Assembly (NCBI GenBank): GCA_035711845.1
Contig: DASTBU010000108.1
Coordinates: forward strand, 1-42,219
From: DASTBU01 sp035711845
GTDB lineage: Bacteria > Acidobacteriota > Vicinamibacteria > Vicinamibacterales > 2-12-FULL-66-21
Direction of reading: 5' to 3'
Length of the DNA: 42,219 nt
Shown here piece by piece: positions 23,951-32,811 of the stretch. The position numbers were made by a program, and so were the translations under genes. Under the pieces are notes generated by a model. That model saw only the letters and a program-made list of their open reading frames with translations, was not told the DNA's origin and made no database searches. How positions within the stretch are numbered: the first letter of the stretch is position 1; each line of letters opens with the position of its first letter.

Positions 23951-25981
23951 TCACCAGATACACACCCGTTCTTCGGGTCTCCTGAACAGTCGATCGCCGG
24001 GCCCGACCCCGAACGCGTCGTAGAACCCGTTCAGGTTGCTGACCGGTCCGTTCACACGGTACGCCGGCGGCGCATGCGGCGAGAAGAGGAGCCACTGACG
24101 CAGGTACTCCGCGCGCATCTTGCCCCGCCATGCTGTCGCCCAGGACCGGAAGAACCGCTGTTCTCCCGACAGGCCATCGACGACGGCTGACCGTTTTCCG
24201 TCCAGCGTCCGCCGGTACGCTCGATACGCGATCGACAGCCCCGCCAGATCGCCGATGTTCTCGGTCAACGTGAGCCGGCCGTCCACCTCGAGTCCCGGCC
24301 CCGGTCTGTACGCGGTGAACTGTTCGACCAGCACGCGCGCACGCCGGTCAAACGCCGCGACGTCCTCCGCCGACCACCAGTCGACCGCTTCCCCGTGCGC
24401 TCCGTAGAATCGCCCGCGGCCATCGAAGCCGTGCGAGATCTCATGCCCGATGATCGCCCCAATCGCGCCGTAGTTCACCGCACCGTCCCCCTCAGGATCG
24501 AAAAAGGGAGGCTGGAGTATCGCGGCTGTCACACTCAGCTCGTTCAGTGCGGGACTGTAGAACGCGTTCACCGTCTGCGGCGTCACCGCCCACAGCTCGC
24601 GCGAACCGGCGTCGCGCGCCATGGTCAATTGATCCCGGTGTCGGAAGTGGCGTGCGCGCTGAATGTTGCCGAAGAGGTCGTCCCGTTTGATCTCGAGCCC
24701 CCGGTAGTCGCGCCAGGCCGCGGGATAGCCCACCCTCGTCTTCAGCTGCGACAGCTTGTGGAGCGCCTTCCGCTTGGTTGGCTGCGTCATCCATTCCGAC
24801 TCGCGGACGGCTTCGGCGAACGCCTCGATCACACCCGACACCACCCGCTCCACGCGTGCTTTCGACGAGGGCGGGAAATGCTTCTGAACGTACAACCGCC
24901 CGACAGCATCGCCCAGGTATTCGCTGACCAGCGAGACGGCACGCCGCCACCGCACGCGCGGCAGTTCCTGGCCGCTCAGCTGCCTGCCGAAGAACTCGAA
25001 TCGCGCATCCGAGAATGCCTCGCTGATGAACGGCGCAGACGACGTGATGTAGCGCGCGGCCAGCCACGCCTTCCATGTCTCGAGCGGCGTCGTGGTGGCG
25101 AGCTCGGCGAAGCGCTTGAAAAAGGAGGGCTGCGCAACGACGACCGTCTGGAGGCGATCGATGCCCTGCGGCTTCGCCCACTCGCGCCAGTCGAAACCGG
25201 GGAAGGCGCGAGGCAGGTCGCTGAAGGCGACGCGATTGGCGGTCTTCAGGGGATCACGCCCTTCACTCTGACTCCACTGCCCACGCGCGAGCTCGGTGTC
25301 GAGCGCCAGGACGGCTGCGGCCTCGGCTCTGGCGTCTGAACGCCCTACCAGCGTGAAGATGCGCGCCAGGTACTCGAGGTACCCCGCACGAAACCGTTGA
25401 TACTGGGGCGTGTCGATGAGGTAATAGTCGCGATCGGGCAGCAGGATCCCGCTCTGCGCGAGTCGCACAACGAGCTGCCCGCTTGCGGGATCGGTATCGA
25501 CGGTCCCGTCGAACGGACCGCCGCCACCGATCGCGGAGATGCGACCCGCTGCCGCTGCGAACTCGGACGCCGTGCGGGCGGCGTAGATGCCGTCGAGCTC
25601 GGGCTGGATCGGTGTGAACCCCAGCGACTCGATCCGCGCTTCGTCCATGAGGCTCGCGTACAGGTCCCCGACCTGCTGGGACAGGGACCCCCGCCGCGCG
25701 CGCCGATCGGCCGCGGTCTCGTCGATGATGGCGCGGAGGTCCGCGTCGACCTTGTCCGCAAGCTCGATCGTGGTCCCGTACATGACCTTGTCCGGTGGAA
25801 ACTCGGTTGTGGCCAGCCACGGCCCGTTCACATGTCCGAACAGATCATCCTGCGGGCGAATGGCGGGCGCGGATCCAGATGAGGGCCGGGGGGGCACCTG
25901 GAGCATGGAGGGAGTGGCGGTTGCGAGCGCCACCGGCAGGAGTCCGATCGCGAATCCACGGCCGCAGGGTTGCCACCGCAC
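23951..25981 (-). CDS. M13-family zinc endopeptidase (neprilysin/PepO-like)
   Basis: A 676-residue secreted metallopeptidase. A signal sequence (GFAIGLLPVALATATPS) precedes the large helical M13 N-domain (PQDDLFGHVNGPWLATTEFP onward). The catalytic domain has VNAFYSPALNELSVTAAIL (substrate-binding NAFY), zinc motif HEISH at 513-517 in IIGHEISHGFDGRGR, and the third-ligand motif ENIGDLAG, where most relatives have ENIADLGG. RVNGPVSNLNGFYDAF is also conserved, and the chain ends in the family's C-x-x-W motif (VCIW). The start is a GTG, the only candidate placed before the signal peptide. It would cut short peptides in the periplasm or outside. A cytochrome c gene lies upstream, separated by a hairpin. 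Confidence 0.93.
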   Translation of the reverse strand: MRWQPCGRGFAIGLLPVALATATPSMLQVPPRPSSGSAPAIRPQDDLFGHVNGPWLATTEFPPDKVMYGTTIELADKVDADLRAIIDETAADRRARRGSLSQQVGDLYASLMDEARIESLGFTPIQPELDGIYAARTASEFAAAAGRISAIGGGGPFDGTVDTDPASGQLVVRLAQSGILLPDRDYYLIDTPQYQRFRAGYLEYLARIFTLVGRSDARAEAAAVLALDTELARGQWSQSEGRDPLKTANRVAFSDLPRAFPGFDWREWAKPQGIDRLQTVVVAQPSFFKRFAELATTTPLETWKAWLAARYITSSAPFISEAFSDARFEFFGRQLSGQELPRVRWRRAVSLVSEYLGDAVGRLYVQKHFPPSSKARVERVVSGVIEAFAEAVRESEWMTQPTKRKALHKLSQLKTRVGYPAAWRDYRGLEIKRDDLFGNIQRARHFRHRDQLTMARDAGSRELWAVTPQTVNAFYSPALNELSVTAAILQPPFFDPEGDGAVNYGAIGAIIGHEISHGFDGRGRFYGAHGEAVDWWSAEDVAAFDRRARVLVEQFTAYRPGPGLEVDGRLTLTENIGDLAGLSIAYRAYRRTLDGKRSAVVDGLSGEQRFFRSWATAWRGKMRAEYLRQWLLFSPHAPPAYRVNGPVSNLNGFYDAFGVGPGDRLFRRPEERVCIW

Positions 25982-26061
25982 AGTGCCAGCAATGCTGCGG
26001 CCGGATGCGCCGTTCAGTCAACTGCGGGGGTCCCTGGCGGAGCCGTGGAGTTCAACCCTGG

Positions 26062-26084
26062 CGCGCACCGCGCGCCGGTGCGCG
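26062..26084. terminator. GC-rich hairpin after the cytochrome c gene
   Basis: A perfect 9-bp stem (CGCGCACCG with CGGTGCGCG, 5-base loop) lies 31-53 bp beyond the cytochrome stop, in the 133-bp gap before the M13 gene. No U-tract follows on the minus strand, so it is a weak terminator candidate and could instead protect an mRNA end. Confidence 0.35.
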
Positions 26085-26114
26085 AGATGCTTCGCCAGGA
26101 CGGCAGGACGTTCG

Positions 26115-27083
26115 CTATCTGCCCTGGACGACGGGTCCGGTGTCGTGCCGGACCGCCTGCAGGCCGCGAAGATACCGGTAGAGGCTGCGCAGATCTTCCT
26201 CCGTCATCCTCGCGTAGGCTCCCCAGGGCATGGGCGTTCCGACAATCAGCTCGCCCATCCGGAACCGCGCGAGGAAGTCAGCCTCGGTCCACCGGCCAAT
26301 CACGCTCGTGTCCGGATCCGGTGTCAGGTTCGGCGTGACATAGACCTGTGTTTCGTCGCCAGCCACCTCCATTCGCTGTCCGCCGGCGAACCTCGGTCCG
26401 ACAAACGATCCATCACGCTCGCTGCGATCGGTATGACACGATGCACACAAGGACAGATCGTTGGCCAGATACCTGCCGCGCTCGTCGTCCGATGCTGCGG
26501 CCGGGCGCTCCTTTTGGAGCGACCCCTGCACGGGTTCGATCGCGAACGCCATGAGCGCCTTGCCGAAGAATGTCAGCCGATGGTCGGGAACGGGATTGCG
26601 AACGGCAGGCTGCGTGCGAAGGAACGAGATCACGGCTCTCAGATCGTCGTCGGCCATCCGCTCATATTCCATGAGGGGGAATGCCGCGCGGCCGTCGGCA
26701 CGCGTCCCCGTCCGCAGCACGCGCGCGAGCTCTCCATCCGTTCTCCTGCCAATGCCGGTTTCCGGATCGGACGTCAGATTGGCCGAGAACCACGTCCCGA
26801 ACGGGAGAGGAAACACGTGACCGCCGGTCAGCGGCGGCGTTCCACCCGCATTCAGCTTCGGCCAGTCCTCCCGGGGGATGTGGCAGTTCGCGCAGGCGGC
26901 GGCGCCGTACACGAGATAGGCGCCGCGAGCAACAACCGCCGGGTCGCGGCTCGCGGCGATATCAGGAAACGGGACATCGAACGTGCGAGTCCAGCGCAGC
27001 TGCACCAGTACGAGCGTGGCCGACACGAGGACGAGCACGGCGGCGCCAACGATCAGAAGGAGTCGAACCAGCGTTCGAGACAT
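26115..27083 (-). CDS. Membrane-anchored dihaem c-type cytochrome
   Basis: A 322-residue protein with an N-terminal anchor (LVRLLLIVGAAVLVLVSATLVLVQL) and two cytochrome c domains. Haem-binding CxxCH motifs are CANCH at 64-68 and CASCH at 213-217. Repeated methionine-bearing segments that could give the sixth ligand follow (FPLMEYERMADDDLRAVISFLR and VGTPMPWGAYARMTEEDLRSLYRYLR). The domain pair resembles subunits that pass electrons from periplasmic dehydrogenases (alcohol or gluconate dehydrogenase cytochromes), although no flavin or PQQ dehydrogenase is adjacent. I chose the ATG at 27083, with AGGA 9 nt upstream, over a start at 27137. It ends 133 bp before the M13 gene on the same strand. 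Confidence 0.9.
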   Translation of the reverse strand: MSRTLVRLLLIVGAAVLVLVSATLVLVQLRWTRTFDVPFPDIAASRDPAVVARGAYLVYGAAACANCHIPREDWPKLNAGGTPPLTGGHVFPLPFGTWFSANLTSDPETGIGRRTDGELARVLRTGTRADGRAAFPLMEYERMADDDLRAVISFLRTQPAVRNPVPDHRLTFFGKALMAFAIEPVQGSLQKERPAAASDDERGRYLANDLSLCASCHTDRSERDGSFVGPRFAGGQRMEVAGDETQVYVTPNLTPDPDTSVIGRWTEADFLARFRMGELIVGTPMPWGAYARMTEEDLRSLYRYLRGLQAVRHDTGPVVQGR

Positions 27084-27152
27084 CAGAAGTGATCCTAGCG
27101 CAGCCAGGCGTTGGCCGTCGCCCGCGGGACGCAGCACGTGCCGTGCGGTGTG

Positions 27153-27815
27153 CTACGACAACGCATCGACGAGTCCGAGCCACTCGGGCGTCGTCTCATC
27201 GGCCGCCAGCGCAGCGCCACACAACCAGGTCCTGCCCGCGATCAGGCTCTTCCAGACGAGCGTGGCCTGCACGGTGAGTTGTGCGGATGGGAAGGTGATC
27301 CAGAGTGAGGAGGGTGGAGTGCGCTCCGACGCGCCGGCCATCTCGAACCGCATGCCGCCATAGCTGACGTCGAGGATCCGGGCGGGCTCTTCACCGATTT
27401 GCGCCGGCAGACCGCCGATGACCGTCTTGCGGTCCCATCGGCGTGGCACGCCGAACGATGCGCGGGCGGTGGCCAGTTTCTGTTCGATGAGACGGAGCAG
27501 CGCCGCTGGATCGACGGGCTTGAGGACGTACTCCGCCCCCCGGCGCCGGGCATCGGACTCGAGCACGGGGTCGGCAAAGCCTGTAATGATAATGGCGGGG
27601 ATCGGGGTGGGGCTGCTGATGACGAGCTGTAGGCCGTTGAATGGCCCCAGCCTGACGTCGGTGATCAGCAGATCTGGCGGCGAGGACCGAAGGGTCCGGG
27701 ACGCCTCTTCGAAGGTCCCCACGGCTTGGACGGTGTAGCCGGCATTCTCCATGAGCTCGGTCAGGCCGACCCGCGTCGTCCCGTCGTCTTCAACGAGCAG
27801 TATGGTCGATGCCAT
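27153..27815 (-). CDS. Response regulator with receiver and PilZ (c-di-GMP-binding) domains
   Basis: A 220-residue protein. The receiver domain (about 1-115) has the acidic pocket LLVEDDG, phosphoacceptor Asp53 in DLLITDVRLG, and conserved Lys99 in AEYVLKPVD. The C-terminal half is PilZ-like: RxxxR is RRWDR at 125-129 and DxSxxG is DVSYGG at 149-154, exactly the two c-di-GMP contacts, followed by beta strands (SLWITFPSAQLTVQATLVW). It should link phosphorylation to c-di-GMP readout. No histidine kinase is next to it. An HD-GYP phosphodiesterase lies 258 bp upstream on the same strand. The ATG at 27815 has AAGG 7 nt upstream. Between the two genes (27816-28073) I see no coding sequence. Confidence 0.9.
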   Translation of the reverse strand: MASTILLVEDDGTTRVGLTELMENAGYTVQAVGTFEEASRTLRSSPPDLLITDVRLGPFNGLQLVISSPTPIPAIIITGFADPVLESDARRRGAEYVLKPVDPAALLRLIEQKLATARASFGVPRRWDRKTVIGGLPAQIGEEPARILDVSYGGMRFEMAGASERTPPSSLWITFPSAQLTVQATLVWKSLIAGRTWLCGAALAADETTPEWLGLVDALS

Positions 27816-28073
27816 GCCTGGACCTTCGAGGGCTGGTGGGGCCCGGCGCCTGGCCCGCGGAGCCTTGGCAGCTGCACGCAAGCTTGGTACCCGCGGTCGA
27901 GGTCACGAGATCGGCGATCGCAGGCGGATTTGGAGGCGGCTCGCCCTTCGACACGGTCGACGCGCGGCCTGCCCCCTCACAATGTCAGTGACTATGAACA
28001 CTATCTTCCTTCAACGGGGCGACTATCGCAATTCGGCGGGTTGGCGGAGTACCGGGCGACTGGAGGCCCTGAA

Positions 28074-29030
28074 CTAGACGACGACCGTCGGGACCTCGAG
28101 CTCGCCCCGTCGGAAAGCGTCCACGAACGCCGTCACGACCCGGGGGTCGAAGTCCTTTCCCGCGCCGTTGACGATGATCTCTTTTGCGTCGAAGGGTGAC
28201 ATAGCCTTACGGTAGGGCCGGTCGCTGGTGAGCGAATCGTAGACGTCGGCGACCGAGATGATCCTCGCTTCGAGCGGGATCTCGTCGCCGCGATTCGGAT
28301 GGTAGCCCGATCCGTCGAACTTGTCGTGGTGGGAGAGGACGATCGGAATCACGCGGCGAAGCGAGCCGCCAACCGGCTCGAGCATCGCGACTCCCTTCGA
28401 CACGTGCTGCTGCATCTGCTCGAACTCTTCGCGAGTCAGCCGTGCCGCCTTGTAGAGCAACTCCCGGCTGACATCGAGCTTGCCGATGTCGTGGAGGAGG
28501 GCCGCGGCGCGGACGTCCTCGACGCGATCGGGATTCAGGTCGAGAGCACTCGCGATCCTGGCCGCGTACACCGACACGCGATAGGAATGATTCTCGGTGT
28601 AGGCGTCCTTCGCGATGAAGTGCCGCAGGATCATGAGCACGCCGTGGTAGGTCTCGCGGAGCTCGCTTATCTGCGTGGCCTTGTGCTCGTAGAGCGTGCC
28701 CATCGCGTAGCCCGTGATGATCAGCACTCCACCCCATACAGCGATGTCGAGCCAGCGGGCGAGTGTCGCTGGAGTGGCTGCCGACGCCGCGAAGAGTACC
28801 GGGTTGTACCACGTCATGAGGCACACGAGCAGGACGCTGCCCAACGCGGTCAGCGTGGCGTGCCGACGGCCGTAAAGGTAAGCGGAACTGAGTGTGGGCA
28901 GCGTGTAGAAGCTGAGGACCATCCGCTGTCCGTCCACCACCAGGTTGAGGACCAGGCAGATCCCGAACAGCGACAGCAGCAGCCAGAGCTCCTTGTTGAC
29001 TTCTTCGAGCCGGCCCAACCTCGGTCTCAT
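28074..29030 (-). CDS. Membrane HD-GYP-type phosphodiesterase
   Basis: A 318-residue protein. The N-terminal 125 residues hold four hydrophobic segments (KELWLLLSLFGICLVLNLVV, MVLSFYTLPTLSSAYLYG, TALGSVLLVCLMTWYNP and LDIAVWGGVLIITGYAMG), a membrane sensor. The catalytic region has HSYRVSVYAARIA, LLHDIGKLDVSRELLYK (HD motif with the usual H-D-I-G-K), VLSHHDKFDGSGYHPNRGDEI and IISVADVYDSLTSDRPYR. It should hydrolyse c-di-GMP to pGpG/GMP. The hallmark GYP is GYH-P here, a variation that may alter metal or substrate contacts. I chose the ATG at 29030, with GGAG 6 nt before it. The receiver-PilZ gene downstream suggests a local c-di-GMP circuit. Confidence 0.9.
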   Translation of the reverse strand: MRPRLGRLEEVNKELWLLLSLFGICLVLNLVVDGQRMVLSFYTLPTLSSAYLYGRRHATLTALGSVLLVCLMTWYNPVLFAASAATPATLARWLDIAVWGGVLIITGYAMGTLYEHKATQISELRETYHGVLMILRHFIAKDAYTENHSYRVSVYAARIASALDLNPDRVEDVRAAALLHDIGKLDVSRELLYKAARLTREEFEQMQQHVSKGVAMLEPVGGSLRRVIPIVLSHHDKFDGSGYHPNRGDEIPLEARIISVADVYDSLTSDRPYRKAMSPFDAKEIIVNGAGKDFDPRVVTAFVDAFRRGELEVPTVVV

Positions 29031-29236
29031 TCGATGCTCCGCTCCACGGCGATCCAAGCGGACGTCCACTTCTATGTACCGCGGGGCTATCGAGCAAGGA
29101 GAGCGCCAGCCTCGAGGGGGCGGGCCGGTCACGGGCTTTTCCTAGTGGATTCAGCATCTTACGGCGTACGACCAGCCGCGGGGCCGACAGATGGCGGGGG
29201 GGCCAGCTGCTTCGTTTCGGAACAAGCGACGACGAG

Positions 29237-29446
29237 TCAGTCGCGTCCGTGGGGTCCCCACCAGCCTTCGGCAACCAGGCTTTCCTGGAGCTGCAGCCAG
29301 CGCTCGTAAGCGGCCGTGGACGTGGGAAAGTGTTCGCGACGTTCGGCGCGCCGCGGTTCGCTGATCACAATCTCATAGCCCGCGGTGTCGTCGCCGCGGA
29401 TCTCGCATTGGAGGAAGTCAGGGCCCCGCTGGAAGAAGTAGAACAT
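29237..29446 (-). CDS. Small uncharacterised protein (69 residues)
   Basis: Begins MFYFFQRGPDFLQCEIRGD and ends LVAEGWWGPHGRD. The composition (aromatic-rich start, charged middle EPRRAERREHF, Trp-rich end) is that of a folded cytosolic protein rather than random antisense reading, and no competing gene covers it. I recall similar short proteins in acidobacterial genomes but cannot name a family. There is no good Shine-Dalgarno sequence before the ATG. The 206-bp region on its downstream side up to the HD-GYP start (29031-29236) shows nothing recognisable. Function unknown. Confidence 0.6.
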   Translation of the reverse strand: MFYFFQRGPDFLQCEIRGDDTAGYEIVISEPRRAERREHFPTSTAAYERWLQLQESLVAEGWWGPHGRD

Positions 29447-29575
29447 CCTGCCCGCGGTATCGGCCGCTGGCCTCGTCTGCTCCAGCGGCTATGAGGCGTC
29501 AGCGCCAGAATCGTCAAGACCTGGGCGCTTCGCCTCGTCCAGAATCGCGGACCCGAAGGGGGAGCGCAAAGGGGG

Positions 29576-30949
29576 TCATTTAATGGCCAGCAGGTGATCT
29601 TTCGTGCGGTACAACAACGCGCCTTCGGAAATCGCCGGCGTCGCCAGCACGCTCTCACCCATGTCGTTCTGCGCCAGCAGCTCGTAGGCAGGGCCCGCTT
29701 TCAACACGAAGATGTGCCCTTCTTCGCTGGCGAGATACACCTTGCCGTTGGCCGCAACGGGCGACGATGTGAACGCCGACGTTCCGCCCGACAGCCGCTC
29801 CTGAAACTTCCTCTCGCCCGTTTTCTCGTCGTATACGGTAAGGATGCCCTGGTACTTCACGATGTACACCAGCCCCTGATACACGAGCGGCGTGCAGATG
29901 TATCCGCCATCGCGCCCGTGGCTCCACGCCACGCCCGCATTGCTCGTGGCGTCTGCGCCGAGCGTCAGGTCTCCGGTGGCGGTCTCGCGAACTGCGTACA
30001 CGGGCGCTCCGCGTCCGTGCGCGTTGGTGATGAATACCAGCCCGTCGTGCACGACCGGTGTGGGGATCGGAATGTCGCCGCCTCCCGTCAGCTTCCAGAT
30101 CTCCTTCCCGGTGTTGAAGTCGTAGGCCCCGATATGACGGAATCCGTTCACGATCACCTGCGGCTGTCCCTTGACGGTGTGAACGGTCGGGGTTCCCCAG
30201 GTGGGGACATCGCTGCGCGTCGTGCGCCAGATCTCTCGGCCGTCCCGCACATCGAACGCCGCCAGGAAGGAGTCTTTCTGCACGTCCGCCTGAACGACGA
30301 CGATGCCGTCATGGATGACGGGCGAGCTGCCGGTCTCCCACTGGGCCTCGGGCACCATGAAGAACCCGGCGTCCAGCACGCCGAGGTCTTTCTTCCACAG
30401 CAGCTTGCCTGTCAGGTCGTACGCGTACAACCCTTCGGAGCCGAAGAAGGCGATAAGGCGCTCGCCGTCTGTTGCCAGCGTCGAGTTCGCGTGTGTGGCC
30501 TTCGTGTGCCGCTTGATCTTCGGAACGCCTTTGTGCACGGTCTGCTGCCACTTCACGGCGCCCGACTTCTTGTCGAGGCAATACACGCGCCATTCGTGCA
30601 TCGAGTCGTCCTGTACGGGCTCGATGTCGCCGTAGAGACCGACCTTGAGATCCGCGTCCTTCTTGCCGCTGAGCGAAGTCGTCAGGCAGACCAGGTCTCC
30701 CCAGACGATTGGGCTCGACAGACCGAGCCCCGGAACCGGCGTCTTCCAGACAACGCCACGGCCTGCGGCGACGTCCCACGTCGTCGGCGTCGGGTGGCCC
30801 TCGGCGATGCCCGAGGCCCTGATTCCGCGAAACTGTGGCCAGTCGACACCGGGCCGCGGGGCGGTACCCGCCGCCATACTCAGCTGAAACGCGGCTGCCA
30901 CAACTGCTACGAACGCGATCGAACCGATCGCAGTGACCCGAACTCGCAT
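29576..30949 (-). CDS. Secreted PQQ-like beta-propeller repeat protein
   Basis: A 457-residue exported protein with a signal peptide (AIGSIAFVAVVAAAFQLSMA). The mature start WPQFRGIRASGIAEG is characteristic of PQQ-like (Pyrrolo-quinoline quinone-like) propellers. Blade motifs recur: GVVWKTPVPGLGLSSPIVWGD, VYCLDKKSGAVKWQQTV, LYAYDLTGKLLWKKDLG, GREIWRTTRSDVPTWGTPTV, GAYDFNTGKEIWKLTGG, TPLVYQGLVYIV and VFVLKAGP-like IFVLKAGPAYELLA. No dehydrogenase catalytic residues are apparent, so it may be a binding scaffold (as in BamB) rather than an enzyme. GGAGG lies 9 nt before the ATG. It is divergent from glnS, with a 158-bp gap. Confidence 0.88.
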   Translation of the reverse strand: MRVRVTAIGSIAFVAVVAAAFQLSMAAGTAPRPGVDWPQFRGIRASGIAEGHPTPTTWDVAAGRGVVWKTPVPGLGLSSPIVWGDLVCLTTSLSGKKDADLKVGLYGDIEPVQDDSMHEWRVYCLDKKSGAVKWQQTVHKGVPKIKRHTKATHANSTLATDGERLIAFFGSEGLYAYDLTGKLLWKKDLGVLDAGFFMVPEAQWETGSSPVIHDGIVVVQADVQKDSFLAAFDVRDGREIWRTTRSDVPTWGTPTVHTVKGQPQVIVNGFRHIGAYDFNTGKEIWKLTGGGDIPIPTPVVHDGLVFITNAHGRGAPVYAVRETATGDLTLGADATSNAGVAWSHGRDGGYICTPLVYQGLVYIVKYQGILTVYDEKTGERKFQERLSGGTSAFTSSPVAANGKVYLASEEGHIFVLKAGPAYELLAQNDMGESVLATPAISEGALLYRTKDHLLAIK

Positions 30950-31086
30950 GGACCGGAACCTCCACGTGGTGACTCGACCCGCCTTCGCGGGCGGCAGAGC
31001 CGAGGCACAATCCTACCCCAGAGCGATTGAATCCTCGACCAGGTTTGGGACGAGCCGCAGGCCGCCAACCGCTGCGTCAAGGGCGA

Positions 31087-31092
31087 TATAAT
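31087..31092 (+). promoter_or_regulatory. -10 box (TATAAT) and Shine-Dalgarno sequence of glnS
   Basis: A perfect TATAAT is followed at once by GGAGG (31093-31097) 10 nt before the ATG at 31108. The predicted transcript would begin close to the GGAGG, so either a short leader keeps only part of it or the -10 lies further upstream. Confidence 0.45.
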
Positions 31093-31107
31093 GGAGGTTT
31101 TCCGCCT

Positions 31108-32811
31108 ATGAGCGATACCTCCACCGGACCAGTACGCGAAGAGACCGCGCCGCTCGACTTCATCCGGACCATCGTCGCCGGCGACATCCGCACCGGCAAG
31201 CACGGTGGCCGTGTGGCCACGCGGTTTCCGCCCGAACCGAACGGATATCTCCACATCGGCCACGCCAAGTCGATCTGCCTGAACTTCGGGGTCGCCGCAG
31301 ACTTCGGCGGCACGTGCAACCTCCGCTTCGACGACACCAACCCCACGAAGGAAGAAGTGGAATACGTCGAATCGATCCAGGAGGACGTGCGGTGGCTTGG
31401 TTTCGACTGGGGGGACCGGGTGTACTACGCGTCGGACTACTTCGAGCAGCTCTTTGCGTACGGGATTCACCTGATCGAGAACGGGAAGGCGTACGTGGAC
31501 AGCCTCACCAGCGACGAGATTCGGGAGTATCGCGGTACCCTTACCCGGCCTGGCAAGGACAGCCCGTATCGCGGCCGGCCGCTGGAAGAGAACCTGGATA
31601 TCTTCAGGCGGATGCGGGCCGGGGAGTACGCCGATGGCGCGCACGTGCTGCGCGCGAAGATCGACATGGCCTCGCCCAACATCAACATGCGCGACCCGGT
31701 GCTCTACCGGATCCGGACCGCGCACCATCACCGCACGGGCGATGCCTGGTGCATCTACCCGATGTACGACTTCGCGCACCCGCCCTCGGACGCGCTGGAG
31801 ATGATCACGCACTCGCTCTGCACGCTCGAGTTCGAGGATCACCGCCCGCTCTACGACTGGCTGATCGAGAACCTCCCCGTGCCCGCCAGGCCGCAGCAGA
31901 TCGAGTTCGCGCGGCTGAACCTGACGTACACCGTGATGAGCAAACGGAAGCTGCTCGAGCTGGTGCAGGAGCGCCATGTCAACGGATGGGACGATCCGCG
32001 CATGCCGACGATCGTCGGGATGCGCCGCCGTGGCTACACGCCGGAAGCGATCCGGACCTTCTGCGATCGCATCGGCGTGGCCAAACGCGAAAACATCGTC
32101 GACGTCGCGCTCCTCGAGCACGCGGTGCGTGAAGACCTCAACCAGCACGCTCCGAGGATCATGGGCGTGATTGACCCTCTCGAGATCGTGATCGAGAACT
32201 ATCCGGAGGGGCAGGTCGAGGAGTTCGAGATCACGGTCAATCCCGAGAACCCGTCGCAGGGTACCCGGAAGGTGCCGTTCTCGCGGGTGCTCTACATCGA
32301 GCGCGACGACTTCCGTGAAGATCCGCCGAAGAAGTACTTCAGGCTTGCACCGGGGCGCGAAGTCCGGCTGCGTGGGGCGTACTTCGTGACGTGCACCGGC
32401 CTCGACAAGGATCCGGCCACGGGCGAGATCGTCCGGCTCCGCTGCACTCACGACCCCGCCACGCGCGGCGGCGGCGCGCCGGAGGGACGGAAAGTCAAGG
32501 CCACGCTCCACTGGGTGTCGGCGCCGCACGCGCTCGATGTCGAGGTCAGGCTCTACGACCGGCTGTTCAACAGCGAGAACCCCGGCGCCACGGGAGATTA
32601 TCACGCGGATCTCAACCCGCGCTCGCTCGAGGTGCGGACGCACTGCAAGGTTGAGCCGAGCGCCGCCAGAGCCCCTGCGGGCGCGCGCTACCAGTTCGAG
32701 CGGCTCGGGTACTTCTGCGTGGACCCGGACTCCACGCGCGATCGCCTGGTGTTCAACAGGACGGTCACGCTCAAGGACACCTGGGCGAAGATCGACGCGC
32801 GCGATCGCTAG
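31108..32811 (+). CDS. glnS: Glutaminyl-tRNA synthetase
   Basis: A 567-residue class I synthetase that charges tRNA-Gln directly. The signature FPPEPNGYLHIGHAKSICLNF carries HIGH at 49-52. NLRFDDTNPTKEEVEYVESI and LGFDWGDRVYYASDYFEQL are typical of GlnRS, as is the KMSKS-like VMSKRKL at 276-282. The two C-terminal anticodon-binding beta-barrels end in the RLGYFCVDPDST block. Length is close to E. coli GlnRS (554). The presence of GlnRS implies that Gln-tRNA need not be made by the GatCAB route. I chose the ATG at 31108 because of the GGAGG before it. Its stop overlaps that of the convergent ppk2 gene by 4 bp. Confidence 0.97.
   Translation: MSDTSTGPVREETAPLDFIRTIVAGDIRTGKHGGRVATRFPPEPNGYLHIGHAKSICLNFGVAADFGGTCNLRFDDTNPTKEEVEYVESIQEDVRWLGFDWGDRVYYASDYFEQLFAYGIHLIENGKAYVDSLTSDEIREYRGTLTRPGKDSPYRGRPLEENLDIFRRMRAGEYADGAHVLRAKIDMASPNINMRDPVLYRIRTAHHHRTGDAWCIYPMYDFAHPPSDALEMITHSLCTLEFEDHRPLYDWLIENLPVPARPQQIEFARLNLTYTVMSKRKLLELVQERHVNGWDDPRMPTIVGMRRRGYTPEAIRTFCDRIGVAKRENIVDVALLEHAVREDLNQHAPRIMGVIDPLEIVIENYPEGQVEEFEITVNPENPSQGTRKVPFSRVLYIERDDFREDPPKKYFRLAPGREVRLRGAYFVTCTGLDKDPATGEIVRLRCTHDPATRGGGAPEGRKVKATLHWVSAPHALDVEVRLYDRLFNSENPGATGDYHADLNPRSLEVRTHCKVEPSAARAPAGARYQFERLGYFCVDPDSTRDRLVFNRTVTLKDTWAKIDARDR

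Noticed and set aside
27816..28073. A gene or riboswitch between the PilZ and HD-GYP genes
   Set aside because: No frame with a credible start and composition, and I could not fold the region into a known c-di-GMP riboswitch pattern by eye.
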